Of a stretch of DNA of 64,000 nucleotides, positions 26,642 to 35,700 are shown piece after piece (position 1 is the stretch's first letter; every line of letters begins with the position of its first letter). The notes beneath the pieces were generated by a model. It saw nothing but the letters and a program-made list of their open reading frames with translations, was not told where the DNA came from and did no database searches. This DNA is from PFJX01 sp040751755 (GTDB lineage Bacteria > Pseudomonadota > Gammaproteobacteria > Burkholderiales > Thiobacillaceae), in assembly GCA_040751755.1 (NCBI GenBank), contig JBFMHC010000039.1, forward strand, positions 1 through 64,000. The letters are read 5' to 3'. The translations under genes and the position numbers were made by a program.

Positions 26642-28145
26642 GCTCCCTTACCTTTTCGAGTTGTTTCATCATCATGTCCGCGACGGCTTTCGCCATCAGT
26701 GGCGGCACAGCATTGCCAACCTGCCTGAATGCCGGGTTCATCGGCCCCTGGAAGACGAAGCCATCCGGGAAGGATTGCAGTCTTGCCGCTTCCCGCACAG
26801 AGATCGTGCGTGCCTGTGCACTGTCATAGTGGATGTGTGAATAGCTGTCCTTGCCAAGGTGCGCCATCAGCGTTCTGGCCGGCATGTCCGCCTCCATCTT
26901 CCGCCACTTGTTGGGGAATTTGCCCGGATCGTAGGGAGGGACATAGTCCGCCATCTCCTGCTCATAGCGTTTCGTACCGGGCCGTGGCCGGCGCCCTTCC
27001 TTGCGCTCGATTTCCTGCAAGCGTTCCTCGAACATCCTGAGAGCTAGTTGATGGGCTTCTGGATACTGATCGCCGGGCTGCATGCGCGCGAAAATCTTGT
27101 AGTCACGTGGCAGATAGCGGATGACGTGGTCATGGACGCCTTCCATGGATTCAAATCTGGGCCATTGCCTCATCAATCTCTGGTAGTCCGTCCTGGGCGG
27201 CCCTGGATAGCGGACAAGCTGATCGAACCGTCGTGGCCCCTTGCTCTGCTTCAACTCCGACCCTTCATCGATCCTGGGCAAATCTGACAGAGCCTGCTCA
27301 GCAGTCACGGCTGGGATGGAATGGTCTGGATGCGGCTCAGGCGGATCAGAGAAGTAGCGGTCTTCTTCCAGCAGATCGGTTCGAATTGTCTGCATCGCCA
27401 CCTGTCGGGTCCCATGATAGCCCTGAGGCAGCTCTATCCAATGTGAGGGCTCAGGGTGCCATCGCTCCGCCTTCAATTCCTTGCGATATGCCACCAAGAC
27501 CATGCGTTCGCGCATCTCCGGCACACCGAAGAACACGGCATTCATGAGCGTGTAGCGAGGGTCATAACCAAGGTCATCAAGGACCTCACAGGTTTCCTCT
27601 GCCACGTTGTGGCCACCGAAGTTGAGAACGTCCGGAACGTTTTCCATGAGGAGAGCGACCGGTTTCAGGGCCCGGACGTAATCAAGGTACCGGAGATAGA
27701 GGTTGCTTCGCGGATCTCGCAAGAATGCTTCAGGGTGCTCAGCCACTTCACGTAATTTCGCGCGACCGACTCGCGCAAAGGCTTGGCAAGGCGGCCCCCC
27801 AACGATGACATCAATCTGAGTATCTGCCGGGCCGGCGAGCCCATATTCAGCGAGCAGTTCATCCGGTTCGATTGCCGTGATATCTCGCGGGGTGGCATGC
27901 GCCTCGAACAATTCCGGCGGTGCGTTCCGGTGAAAGTTCAGTGCATGCGACCGCGCCGCTGCTTCATCAATTTCAACGGCTCCAATCAACTCGAAACCTG
28001 CCGAATGGAAACCGAGCGAGATACCGCCACAGCCAGCGAAGAGGTCAAGAACGCGCGGGCGTCCACCACGCTTTAAACGGTCCAGCTTGCCACGGATCAC
28101 AGATGCCGCCGAATCCGTTTTGCGAGATGTCTTCTTCTTGTCCAT
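26601..28145 (-). CDS. DNA (cytosine-5)-methyltransferase
   Basis: 514 residues. Motif I DLFAGCGGISLGF, motif IV GGPPCQAFA (catalytic Cys), motif VI ENVPD, motif VIII-like region, and motif X QVGNAVPP in order; the long variable region between VIII and X (residues ~230-440) is the target-recognition domain. ATG 28145 has a GGAAGGGGGG ribosome site; the upstream in-frame residues overlap the RHH gene. Protects DNA from the neighbouring nuclease. G+C content well below the backbone. Confidence 0.94.
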   Translation of the reverse strand: MDKKKTSRKTDSAASVIRGKLDRLKRGGRPRVLDLFAGCGGISLGFHSAGFELIGAVEIDEAAARSHALNFHRNAPPELFEAHATPRDITAIEPDELLAEYGLAGPADTQIDVIVGGPPCQAFARVGRAKLREVAEHPEAFLRDPRSNLYLRYLDYVRALKPVALLMENVPDVLNFGGHNVAEETCEVLDDLGYDPRYTLMNAVFFGVPEMRERMVLVAYRKELKAERWHPEPSHWIELPQGYHGTRQVAMQTIRTDLLEEDRYFSDPPEPHPDHSIPAVTAEQALSDLPRIDEGSELKQSKGPRRFDQLVRYPGPPRTDYQRLMRQWPRFESMEGVHDHVIRYLPRDYKIFARMQPGDQYPEAHQLALRMFEERLQEIERKEGRRPRPGTKRYEQEMADYVPPYDPGKFPNKWRKMEADMPARTLMAHLGKDSYSHIHYDSAQARTISVREAARLQSFPDGFVFQGPMNPAFRQVGNAVPPLMAKAVADMMMKQLEKVREHEKEDRTQAAVVV

Positions 28146-28147
28146 GT

Positions 28148-28351
28148 CTACCCCCCCTTCCTGCCCTGAGTGCGAAGCAAGGGCCACTGGTCCGCTAGAT
28201 ACTTCTCCACCGCGTCCCGGACTATCCACGCCAAGGAGACTTTCTTTTCCTGGGCCATACGTTCTAGTTCCGCGTAATGGTCAGCCGGAAAGCTGATGGA
28301 GGCGCGAACCGTTCCAGCGTCACTGTCTTGGCTGATTGCTTGATTGGCCAT
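28148..28351 (-). CDS. Ribbon-helix-helix (CopG/Arc-type) regulator
   Basis: 67 residues from ATG 28351 (in-frame GTGs at 28360 and 28363 are alternatives). VRASISFPADHYAELERMAQ is the beta-strand plus first helix and KKVSLAWIVRDAVEKYLADQ the second helix of an RHH DNA-binding fold. Stops 2 bp before the methyltransferase start and has a 17-bp inverted repeat just upstream, so it probably represses its own promoter and hence the RM operon. Takes the place of the HTH controller proteins common in RM systems. A toxin-antitoxin role is less likely, as no toxin gene follows. Confidence 0.8.
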   Translation of the reverse strand: MANQAISQDSDAGTVRASISFPADHYAELERMAQEKKVSLAWIVRDAVEKYLADQWPLLRTQGRKGG

Positions 28352-28365
28352 TGTTATCACCACAG

Positions 28366-28382
28366 TTCACCACTCTGGTGAA
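28366..28382. promoter_or_regulatory. Operator of the RM operon
   Basis: TTCACCACTCTGGTGAA: perfect 7-bp arms around CTC. It touches the predicted -10 box (28382-28387) and lies 14 bp upstream of the RHH start codon, a position suited to repression. Confidence 0.7.
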
Positions 28383-28410
28383 TTCTATGCCATCAATTAG
28401 GTTTGGTCAT
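28382..28410 (-). promoter_or_regulatory. Predicted sigma-70 promoter of the RM operon
   Basis: On the minus strand, ATGACC (28410-28405) and TAGAAT (28387-28382) are separated by 17 bp, matching -35 (4 of 6) and -10 (5 of 6) consensus. Confidence 0.5.
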
Positions 28411-28610
28411 AGATCGCTTCAACGGACTGGAAAGTTTGATATGAAAGCATGAGCAGTAGGACAGGATTTCAGAGTCTTGAGGACGCCCACATGGCTTGGG
28501 CGCTGTTATCACGAAGGGCAACTTTAGGTTCATTGCTGCCAGATCAAGTCATCCCGTAAAGCTGCCAGGCCGCGGACTCATGTAGTTCCGATGAGCCAAA
28601 TCCTTCCGGA

Positions 28611-30407
28611 TCAATCCTGGCCGCCAGAAGCCAGCCAGGCACGCCATCCGCCGTACTCCGTGATGTCGCGCGACGCCGCTACGGCGAGGCCCTCGCAGAT
28701 GAAGCCGTTCACCGTCGAGCCGTCCTCCAGCTCCAGCTTGCCGATGCCCAGCGGCGCGGGGATGCCGGCGACGAAGGAACCGAACTCGCGCATCGGCAGC
28801 TCCCACACCTCGCAGGCGATCGCCGCGCCGCCCCCGTCGACCTGGATCAAGCCGGGACGCTTGCCGTCCGGCAGGGCGTAGAGGCGATATTTCGGCGCGG
28901 TGCGGGTTGCCGCGACGAGGCGCGCGCCACGCTCGGCGAGCTGCGGGTTGAGCGGCAGGCCGCTGAGGTGGGCGCCCACCACCGCGACCTTGACCTGGCT
29001 GCTCGGCAATGCGGAGGACGGCTGCGCCGCCGGAAGAACATGGCGCTGGGCGCCCAGCTTGCCGCCCAAGGCCTGGTGCATGCGCCCGGCGAGGCGCAGC
29101 AGCGGCCCGTCCTGGTCGCGCTGCGCGAACAGGGTCACGCCGAATGGCAGGCCGTCCTGCTGGAACCCGGCCGGCACTGCCGTCGCGGCGTAGTCCAGCA
29201 GGTTCATGAAGTTGGTGTACCAGCCCAGGTTGCTGTTGAGGCGGATCGGGTCGGCCTCCAGTTCGGCGATGGTGTAGATCGTGCCGGCGGTGGGCATGAG
29301 CACGCAGTCCACCGCGCCCAGCAGGGCGTCGCACTGGCGCTTGTAGGCCTTGAGGCGGTAGCCGTACTCGTAGGCGTCGGCGGCCGACCAGCGCCTGGCG
29401 CCGCCGACGATCTCGCGGATCACCGGCAGGGGCGCCTCCGGGTTGGCGTCGAAGAACGCGCGGATGGCGGCGTAGCGTTCCGCCACCCAGGGGCCCTCGT
29501 AGAGCAGCTTCGCGGTATCGAGGAAGGGCTGCAGGTCGAACTCGACGCACTCGCCGCCCAGGGCCTGGATGCGCGCCACCGCCTCGCCGAACAGGCGCTC
29601 CGCCTCGGCATTGCCGAAGAACCGCAACTGCTCTGCCTTCGGAATGCCGACGCGGAAGGACGGGGCCGAGCCGAAGTCGAAGCCGTGGCCCCCGACCTTG
29701 CGCGAGAAGGCGTCGGCCGGATCAAAGCCGGCGGCGACGGCGGTCACCGCCTCGGCGTCCCCGGCGGTGAGGGCGAACACGGAGATGGTGTCGAGCGAGC
29801 GGCAGGCCGGCACCAGGCCGCTGGCGGACAGCCAACCCAGGCTGGGCTTGTGGCCGACCAGGTTGTTGAAGGCCGCAGGCACGCGCCCGGAGCCGGCGGT
29901 GTCGGTGCCGAGGGCGAAGCTGCAATAGCCCAGGGCCACGGCGACCGCCGAGCCGGAACTGGAACCGCCGGAGATGTATTCCGGGTTGAAGGCGTTGCGG
30001 CAGGCGCCCCAGGGCGAGCGCGTGCCGTTGAGGCCGGTGGCGAACTGGTCCAGGTTGGTCTTGCCGATGGGGATGGCGCCGGCGTCGATCAGGCGCTGCA
30101 CGACGAAGGCGCTTTGCTCCGGCGCGTAGGCGTATTCGCGACAGGCAGCGGTGGTGGGCAGGCCCGCCAGGTCGATGTTGTCCTTGATGGCGAAGGGGAT
30201 GCCGTACAGGGGCAACGTCGCCGGGTCCTTGCCCTCCAGGGCCTTGGCGTAGGCGAGGATGGCGTCGTCGGAGAGGCGCTGGATCCAGACCCGGTTCGGG
30301 TCCTCCGCCGTGCGGCGGATGAGCTCCTCGGCGAGTGTCGTCGGCGTGAGGGTGCCCGCGGCGTAGGCGGCCTTGAGGGAGGCGATGTCGAGGCTTAACG
30401 TGCTCAT
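28611..30407 (-). CDS. atzF: Allophanate hydrolase
   Basis: 598 residues. The amidase-signature domain (residues 1 to ~450) has the catalytic Lys in FAIKDNIDLAG and the Ser-cisSer-Ser region in YISGGSSSGSAVAVALG; a C-terminal ~130-residue AtzF domain follows. Splits allophanate to two ammonium and two CO2. Its ATG overlaps the stop of the carboxylase gene (ATGA). Last gene of the nitrogen operon. Confidence 0.95.
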   Translation of the reverse strand: MSTLSLDIASLKAAYAAGTLTPTTLAEELIRRTAEDPNRVWIQRLSDDAILAYAKALEGKDPATLPLYGIPFAIKDNIDLAGLPTTAACREYAYAPEQSAFVVQRLIDAGAIPIGKTNLDQFATGLNGTRSPWGACRNAFNPEYISGGSSSGSAVAVALGYCSFALGTDTAGSGRVPAAFNNLVGHKPSLGWLSASGLVPACRSLDTISVFALTAGDAEAVTAVAAGFDPADAFSRKVGGHGFDFGSAPSFRVGIPKAEQLRFFGNAEAERLFGEAVARIQALGGECVEFDLQPFLDTAKLLYEGPWVAERYAAIRAFFDANPEAPLPVIREIVGGARRWSAADAYEYGYRLKAYKRQCDALLGAVDCVLMPTAGTIYTIAELEADPIRLNSNLGWYTNFMNLLDYAATAVPAGFQQDGLPFGVTLFAQRDQDGPLLRLAGRMHQALGGKLGAQRHVLPAAQPSSALPSSQVKVAVVGAHLSGLPLNPQLAERGARLVAATRTAPKYRLYALPDGKRPGLIQVDGGGAAIACEVWELPMREFGSFVAGIPAPLGIGKLELEDGSTVNGFICEGLAVAASRDITEYGGWRAWLASGGQD

Positions 30408-33400
30408 GCCGTCTCCTCGATCACCAGCAGGTCCTGCCCCGCCGACACGGCGCCGCCCTCCTTGCAGAACAGGTGGGTAAGCGTGCCGTCGCAGGGCGCG
30501 ACGAGGGCGAACTCCATCTTCATCGACTCGACGATCACCAGGGTCTGGCCGGCCTTCACCGCATCGCCCACCTTCACCTCGACCTTCCACACGCTGCCGG
30601 CGACGTGGCTGGCCACGGGGCGGGCGTTCTCGGGCAGGTCCAGCTCGCTGTCCGGGCCGGCCTCGGCGACCAGGGTATCGCTCGCCACCACGTCCTGGCC
30701 GGCGGCCTTCCAGCGCTCGCGCTCGGCGTCGAAGGCAGCCTGCTGGCCGGCCTTGAAGGCGGTGATGGACGCGGCGTTTTCGGCCAGGAAGGCACGGTAG
30801 TCGCGCAGGCGCAGGCGCGTCGGCTCGACCCGGAGCTGGAACTTGCCATGCACGAAGTCTTCGCGCAGTTTCAGCAGTTCCTGCTCGCCCACCGGGTAGA
30901 AGCGGATCTGGTCGAAGAAGCGCAGCAGCCAGGGCTTCTCGAAGTCGGCGGTGACGCGGTGGCGGTTCCACATCTGCACCGTGCGGCCGACGAACTGGTA
31001 GCCGCCGGGACCCTCCATGCCGTACACGCACATGTAGGCGCCGCCGATGCCGACCGCGTTCTCCGGCGTCCAGGTACGGGCCGGGTTGTACTTGGTGGTG
31101 ACCAGGCGGTGGCGCGGGTCGAGCGGTGTCGCCACCGGCGCGCCCAGGTAGACGTCGCCCAGGCCCATGACCAGGTAGCTGGCCTCGAACACCACCTTGT
31201 AGACGTCCTCGATGGAGTCCAGGCCGTTGATGCGGCGGATGAACTCGATGTTGCTCGGGCACCAGGGCGCGTCGGGGCGCACCGACTGCATGTACTTCTC
31301 GATCGCCAGCTTGGTCGCGGGGTCATCCCAGGACAGCGGCAGGTGGACGATGCGCGAGGGCACCTCCATGTCGTCCACCGGCGGCAGGCCTTCCTCCAGG
31401 GCGACGATGGCGTCGATCAGCGCATCCTGGTCCACCGCGCGCGGGTCGAAGTGCACCTGCAGGGAACGGATGCCGGGCGTGAGGTCGAGGATGCCGGGCA
31501 GGTCTTCGCGCTTCACCGCCTCCATGAGGGCCTGGATGCGGAAGCGCAGCTCCAGGTCCAGCACCAGCGGGCCCAGTTCGAACAGCAGGCTGGCGTCGCC
31601 GGACTGGCGCACCACCAGATCCGGTTTCTCTCCCTCCGAGAGCAGGCGGCGCAGCACCGGCGTGCCCAGCGGCGCGTGCTCCGGCGGCAGGCTGGCGAAG
31701 GCGGGCGCGTCGAGGGCGGCGACGGCGGCGTCCTGCGCGCGTTGCAGTTCGTTGGCCTGCTCACGCGTCAGGCGCTTGAAGCGCACGGTGTCGCCCGGTT
31801 TCAACTGGCCCATCTTCCACAGCTCGGCCTGGCAGATGGTTGCCGGGCAGACGAAGCCGCCCAGCGACGGGCCGTCCGGGCCAAGGATCACGGGCATGTC
31901 GCCGGTGAAGTCGACGGCGCCGATGGCGTAGGCGTTGTCGTGGATGTTGGAGGGATGCAGGCCCGCCTCGCCGCCGTCCGTGCGCGCCCAGTGCGGCTTG
32001 GGGCCGATCAGGCGCACGCCGGTGCGCGACGAGTTGTAGTGCACCTCCCAGGCGGTGGCGAAGAAGGTGTCGATGTCGGCATCGGTGAAGAAGTCGGGCG
32101 CGCCGTGCGGGCCGTAGAGGACGCCGATCTCCCAGGCATGGGTGAGGGGGGGATGCAGGCCTGGGGAGAGGGATGCCGGTTCGGATACCGCATGCCGGGT
32201 TCCCTCACCCCCGGCCCCTCCCCCGGCGGGGGAGGGGAGCGCCAGGTGCAGCACGTCGCCCGCCCGCAGCGTCCGGCCGCCGTGGCCGCCGAACTGGCCG
32301 AGGGTGAAGGTGGACTTGGAACCCAGGTAGTCCGGCGCCTGGAAGCCGCCCGCCACCGCGAGGTAGGCGCGCAGGCCGGCGCCCTCGATGCGGCCGAGTT
32401 GCAGCACCGCGCCGGCCTTGACCGGGTAGGCGCGCCAGGTCTCGATGGCCTCGCCGTCCAGCTTCGCGGCCATATCGGCGCCGCCGAGGGCGATCACGCT
32501 GTCGCAGTTGAACCTGAGGGTCGGGCCGGCGGCGGTCAGCTCCAGCGCCGCCGCGCCCTCCGGGTTGCCTACCAGGCGGTTGGCCAGGCGCATCGAGAGT
32601 GCGTCCATGGGCCCGGAGGGCGGCACGCCGACGTCCCAGTAGCCGGTGCGGCCGGGCCAGTCCTGGAGGCTGGACTGCACGCCCGGCTCCAGCACGTCGA
32701 TGCTCGCGGGCCGGTAGTGGAAGCCCTCCAGCATGCGCGTGATCTGGCGGCCGGCGACGAAGTCGGGAGTGGCCAGGACCTGCGCGAGATAGGCGCGGTT
32801 GGTCTCGATGCCCGCCACCTCGCTCGCCTGCAGGGCGGCGATGAGTCGCATGCGCGCCGTCTCGCGGTCCGGGCCGTGGGCGATCAGCTTGGCCAGCATG
32901 GGGTCGTAGTTGGGCGGCACCACGGTGCCGTCGCGCACCCAGGCGTCCACGCGGATGTCGTCGGGAAAGCGCGCGGCGCTGAGCAGGCCGGCGCTGGGCT
33001 GGAAGTTCTTGTTCGGGTCCTCGGCGTAGAGGCGCACCTGGATCGCCGCGCCCCGCGGCACGATGCGGAAGCCGTCCAGGGGCGAAAGATCGCCGGCGGC
33101 GAGGCTGATCATCCAGTCCACCAGGTCGATGCCGGTCACCTCCTCGGTGACGCCGTTCTCCACCTGCAGGCGGGTGTTCACCTCCAGGAAGTAGAACTCG
33201 CCCGTCGACGCGTCGTAGACGAACTCCACCGTGCCGGCGGAGCGGTAGTTCACCGCCTGGCCCAGGCGCACGGCGGTGGCGAGCAGCTCGGCGCGCTGCG
33301 CGTCGGTGAGGCCAGGGGCCGGGGTCTCTTCCACGACTTTTTGATTACGCCGCTGCACCGAGCAGTCGCGCTCGCCCAAGGCCACCACGTTGCCCTGGCC

Positions 33401-34045
33401 GTCGCCGAAGATCTGCACCTCGATGTGGCGCGCCCGTTCGACGTACTTCTCCAGGTAGATGCCGGCCTCCTTGAAGTTGGCGCGGGCCAGGCGGTCGACG
33501 GAGGCATAGGCCTCGGCGAGCTGGTCCTCGCTCCAGATCAGGCGCATGCCAATGCCGCCGCCGCCGGCGGTGCTCTTCAGCATCACCGGGTAGCCGATGC
33601 GCCGCGCCTCGGACTGGGCGTGGCCGACGTCGGCGAGCAGGCCGGAGCCGGGCAGCAGCGGCACACCGTTGGCCTGCGCCAGCTCGCGCGCCGTGTGCTT
33701 GAGGCCGAAGGCGCGCATCTGCTCGCCGGTGGGGCCGACGAAGGCGATGCCGGCCGCCTCGCAGGCATCGGCGAAGTCCGGGTTCTCGGAGAGGAAGCCG
33801 TAGCCGGGGTGGATGGCCTCGGCGCCGCATGCCTTCGCGATCGCCAGGATCTTGTCGGCGCGCAGGTAGCTCTCGGCGGCGGGCGCGGGGCCGAGCAGGA
33901 AGGCCTCGTCGGCCTCCAGCACGTGGCGCGCGGCGGCGTCGGCCTCGGAGTACACGGCGACGGAGGCCACGCCCAGCTGCTTCAGCGTGCGCTGGATGCG
34001 GCAGGCGATGGCGCCGCGGTTGGCGATCAGGACTTTCTTGAACAT
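30404..34045 (-). CDS. Urea/guanidine carboxylase (biotin-dependent)
   Basis: 1213 residues: biotin carboxylase (1-450; KSTAGGGGIGMR), carboxyltransferase (~450-1130) and a C-terminal biotin carrier domain with ESMKMEF. Databases usually call this urea carboxylase. At residue 712 it has Asp in GAVDFTGDMPV where urea enzymes, as I recall, have Asn; Asp there is reported to favour guanidine. Together with the two associated proteins upstream this points to guanidine carboxylase. Residues ~603-636 (Gly/Pro-rich) are encoded by a REP-like insertion. ATG 34045 (MFKKVLIANRG) is the family start. Confidence 0.93.
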   Translation of the reverse strand: MFKKVLIANRGAIACRIQRTLKQLGVASVAVYSEADAAARHVLEADEAFLLGPAPAAESYLRADKILAIAKACGAEAIHPGYGFLSENPDFADACEAAGIAFVGPTGEQMRAFGLKHTARELAQANGVPLLPGSGLLADVGHAQSEARRIGYPVMLKSTAGGGGIGMRLIWSEDQLAEAYASVDRLARANFKEAGIYLEKYVERARHIEVQIFGDGQGNVVALGERDCSVQRRNQKVVEETPAPGLTDAQRAELLATAVRLGQAVNYRSAGTVEFVYDASTGEFYFLEVNTRLQVENGVTEEVTGIDLVDWMISLAAGDLSPLDGFRIVPRGAAIQVRLYAEDPNKNFQPSAGLLSAARFPDDIRVDAWVRDGTVVPPNYDPMLAKLIAHGPDRETARMRLIAALQASEVAGIETNRAYLAQVLATPDFVAGRQITRMLEGFHYRPASIDVLEPGVQSSLQDWPGRTGYWDVGVPPSGPMDALSMRLANRLVGNPEGAAALELTAAGPTLRFNCDSVIALGGADMAAKLDGEAIETWRAYPVKAGAVLQLGRIEGAGLRAYLAVAGGFQAPDYLGSKSTFTLGQFGGHGGRTLRAGDVLHLALPSPAGGGAGGEGTRHAVSEPASLSPGLHPPLTHAWEIGVLYGPHGAPDFFTDADIDTFFATAWEVHYNSSRTGVRLIGPKPHWARTDGGEAGLHPSNIHDNAYAIGAVDFTGDMPVILGPDGPSLGGFVCPATICQAELWKMGQLKPGDTVRFKRLTREQANELQRAQDAAVAALDAPAFASLPPEHAPLGTPVLRRLLSEGEKPDLVVRQSGDASLLFELGPLVLDLELRFRIQALMEAVKREDLPGILDLTPGIRSLQVHFDPRAVDQDALIDAIVALEEGLPPVDDMEVPSRIVHLPLSWDDPATKLAIEKYMQSVRPDAPWCPSNIEFIRRINGLDSIEDVYKVVFEASYLVMGLGDVYLGAPVATPLDPRHRLVTTKYNPARTWTPENAVGIGGAYMCVYGMEGPGGYQFVGRTVQMWNRHRVTADFEKPWLLRFFDQIRFYPVGEQELLKLREDFVHGKFQLRVEPTRLRLRDYRAFLAENAASITAFKAGQQAAFDAERERWKAAGQDVVASDTLVAEAGPDSELDLPENARPVASHVAGSVWKVEVKVGDAVKAGQTLVIVESMKMEFALVAPCDGTLTHLFCKEGGAVSAGQDLLVIEETA
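32150..32240. repeat. REP/BIME-like element inside the carboxylase gene
   Basis: CCCCTCCCCC (32215-32224) and GGGGGAGGGG (32228-32237) make a perfect hairpin. Upstream, GGGGAGAGGGA (32163-32173) faces TCCCTCACCCC (32201-32211). The same two-part layout occurs in the intergenic copy at 34112-34210. It is translated in frame as a linker. Confidence 0.75.
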
Positions 34046-34111
34046 CTTTTCACCTGTGCGGGGCGTCCCGCTTTTCGTCGTTATCCGCGCGGGCCGTCCC
34101 GCGCGGGGTCT

Positions 34112-34210
34112 CCCCTCCCCCACCGGGGGAGGGGCTGGGGGAGAGGGAGCACGGTTTCCACTACCGCGACCGTTGCTCCCTCACCCCAACCCTCTCCCGG
34201 AGGGAGAGGG
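34112..34210. repeat. Paired REP element (BIME) upstream of the carboxylase gene
   Basis: Two hairpins of the C-rich REP type: CCCCTCCCCC/GGGGGAGGGG (34112-34134) and CCCTCTCCC/GGGAGAGGG (34190-34210), joined by inner arms GGGGGAGAGGGAGC (34137-34150) and GCTCCCTCACCCC (34175-34187). Lies in the 176-bp gap between UAAP2 and the carboxylase and may affect mRNA processing or stability. Confidence 0.8.
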
Positions 34211-34221
34211 AGTGATCGGGT

Positions 34222-34881
34222 TCAGTCCCACAACAAAAACCGCGCCGGCGTGGGGTTGTAGGCGTTGCACGGGTTGTTCAGCTGCGGGCAGTTGGAGACC
34301 AGCATCCACAGGTTCATCTCGGCGCGCAGCTCCACGTATTTGCCGGGCGCGGAGACGCCGTCGGCAAAGGTGAGCTGGCCCGCCTCCGTGACCGGGACGT
34401 TCATGAAGAAGTTGATGTTGGGCACCAGGTCGCGCTTGGAAAGGCCGATGTCGGCGTGCTGCAGGGCGGTCAGGTAGTTGTCGCGACAGCTGTGCATGAA
34501 CTTCTTCTGCAGGGCGTAGCGCACGGTGTTGCTCTCCGCCGCGCAGGCCCCGCCCAGGGTGTCGTGGCGGCCGCAGGTGTCGGCGACGATGGTCAGCATG
34601 GGGTTGCCCTCGTCGCTGTACAGCACGCTGCCCGTGGTCAGGTAGATGCCGCCCTGGCGCAGCAGGGTCTCGGTGGCGCTGTAGTGCTCGGCGCCGTCGT
34701 CGCGGTTGTAGAAGATCACGTCGACGGCCTGGTTGCCCTCCAGGTCGACGATGCGCAGGGTCTGGCCCTTGGCGATCTCCAGCAGGTAGGGCTCGCCGGC
34801 GGGCACGGTGTGGTCGTACACGGCGTGGGCCGGGTCGAGGGCGCTTTCCCGGATGGAAGCAGCGACGGCAGTGGCGGTCAT
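34222..34881 (-). CDS. Urea carboxylase-associated protein 2 (probable carboxyguanidine deiminase subunit)
   Basis: 219 residues, DUF1989 family. NQAVDVIFYNRDD, CGRHDTLGGAC and NFFMNVPV are conserved in UAAP2; cysteines and histidine in the middle motif suggest a metal site. Family members from guanidine-responsive operons form, with UAAP1, a heteromeric carboxyguanidine deiminase that makes allophanate. ATG 34881 has a GAGG ribosome site and follows UAAP1 by 10 bp. Confidence 0.88.
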   Translation of the reverse strand: MTATAVAASIRESALDPAHAVYDHTVPAGEPYLLEIAKGQTLRIVDLEGNQAVDVIFYNRDDGAEHYSATETLLRQGGIYLTTGSVLYSDEGNPMLTIVADTCGRHDTLGGACAAESNTVRYALQKKFMHSCRDNYLTALQHADIGLSKRDLVPNINFFMNVPVTEAGQLTFADGVSAPGKYVELRAEMNLWMLVSNCPQLNNPCNAYNPTPARFLLWD

Positions 34882-34891
34882 GGCGATGTCC

Positions 34892-35698
34892 TCAGGCCAG
34901 ATACAGCATGTCGGTGTTGTGCAGGGCGCGCGCGTTCTCGGGGCGGAAGGCGCGGCAGTAGTCGTCCTTGGGCGCGGCACCGGAACGCCACAGCGCCAGG
35001 CCCACCTTGCCGGGGGCGTAGGCGGGATTGGGGTCGAGCGGGTGCGGGGCGGTGGAGAAGGCGACGATCACGTCCATGTCGAGGCGCAGGTCGACGAAGT
35101 CGCCCGCCTTGGCGTGGCCGGGCGCGTAGTTGAAGCGCCCCTCCTCGTCCACCGCCACCTTGGAGAAGAAGTTCACCGGCGCCACCAGGTCGCGCTTGCC
35201 CAGGCCGTACTTGCCGATCTCGATCAGGAGGCCGTCGCGGCCGGAGCGGTACATGGCGTTGCGGTACTGCTGGTAGGGGTGGTCGCCGTACTTCTCGTGC
35301 ATCAGGCGCTTGTCGAGCAGCAGGCCGAGCGGATCGTGCCAGCCCAGGCTGTCGGCGGTGATGGAGGCCATGGCGCGGCCCATGTCGCTCATCAGCACGT
35401 GGCCGCGGGTGTAGTGCGCGGTGTGCTGGGCCTTGAGCGAGTCCGGCATGTTGTAGCGCTCCAGCTTCTCCTGCGCCGAGTACAGCACCAGGGAGAGGTT
35501 GGCGCCGGCATCGAGGGCGGTGATGCGCAGCGTGGTGCCGCGCGGCAGGCGGTAGGACCAGTGGCCGCCACCGGGCACCAGCTCGGAGAACAGCACCTTG
35601 TCCGCGTCCAGGTCGGGCGCGAAGCGGCGCCAGTGCTCGATCACATCCACCGGCGCGTCAGCCGGCGGATTGTTCAGGGCCATTTCGGGATGTTCCAT
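34892..35698 (-). CDS. Urea carboxylase-associated protein 1 (probable carboxyguanidine deiminase subunit)
   Basis: 268 residues, DUF1989 family. ERYNMPDSLKAQHTAHYTRG, LMSDMGRAMASITADSLGWHD and NFFSKVAVDEEG are UAAP1 hallmarks. Acts with UAAP2 between the carboxylase and allophanate hydrolase steps. Starts 2 bp after the NikR-like gene, so these are co-translated. Confidence 0.88.
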   Translation of the reverse strand: MEHPEMALNNPPADAPVDVIEHWRRFAPDLDADKVLFSELVPGGGHWSYRLPRGTTLRITALDAGANLSLVLYSAQEKLERYNMPDSLKAQHTAHYTRGHVLMSDMGRAMASITADSLGWHDPLGLLLDKRLMHEKYGDHPYQQYRNAMYRSGRDGLLIEIGKYGLGKRDLVAPVNFFSKVAVDEEGRFNYAPGHAKAGDFVDLRLDMDVIVAFSTAPHPLDPNPAYAPGKVGLALWRSGAAPKDDYCRAFRPENARALHNTDMLYLA

Positions 35699-35700
35699 GA

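Noticed and set aside
28148..28351. Antitoxin of a toxin-antitoxin pair
   Set aside because: RHH fold fits, but the adjacent gene is a DNA methyltransferase and no small toxin gene is present.
30473..34261. 1262-codon open frame on + opposite the carboxylase
   Set aside because: Antisense shadow; composition atypical of real proteins.
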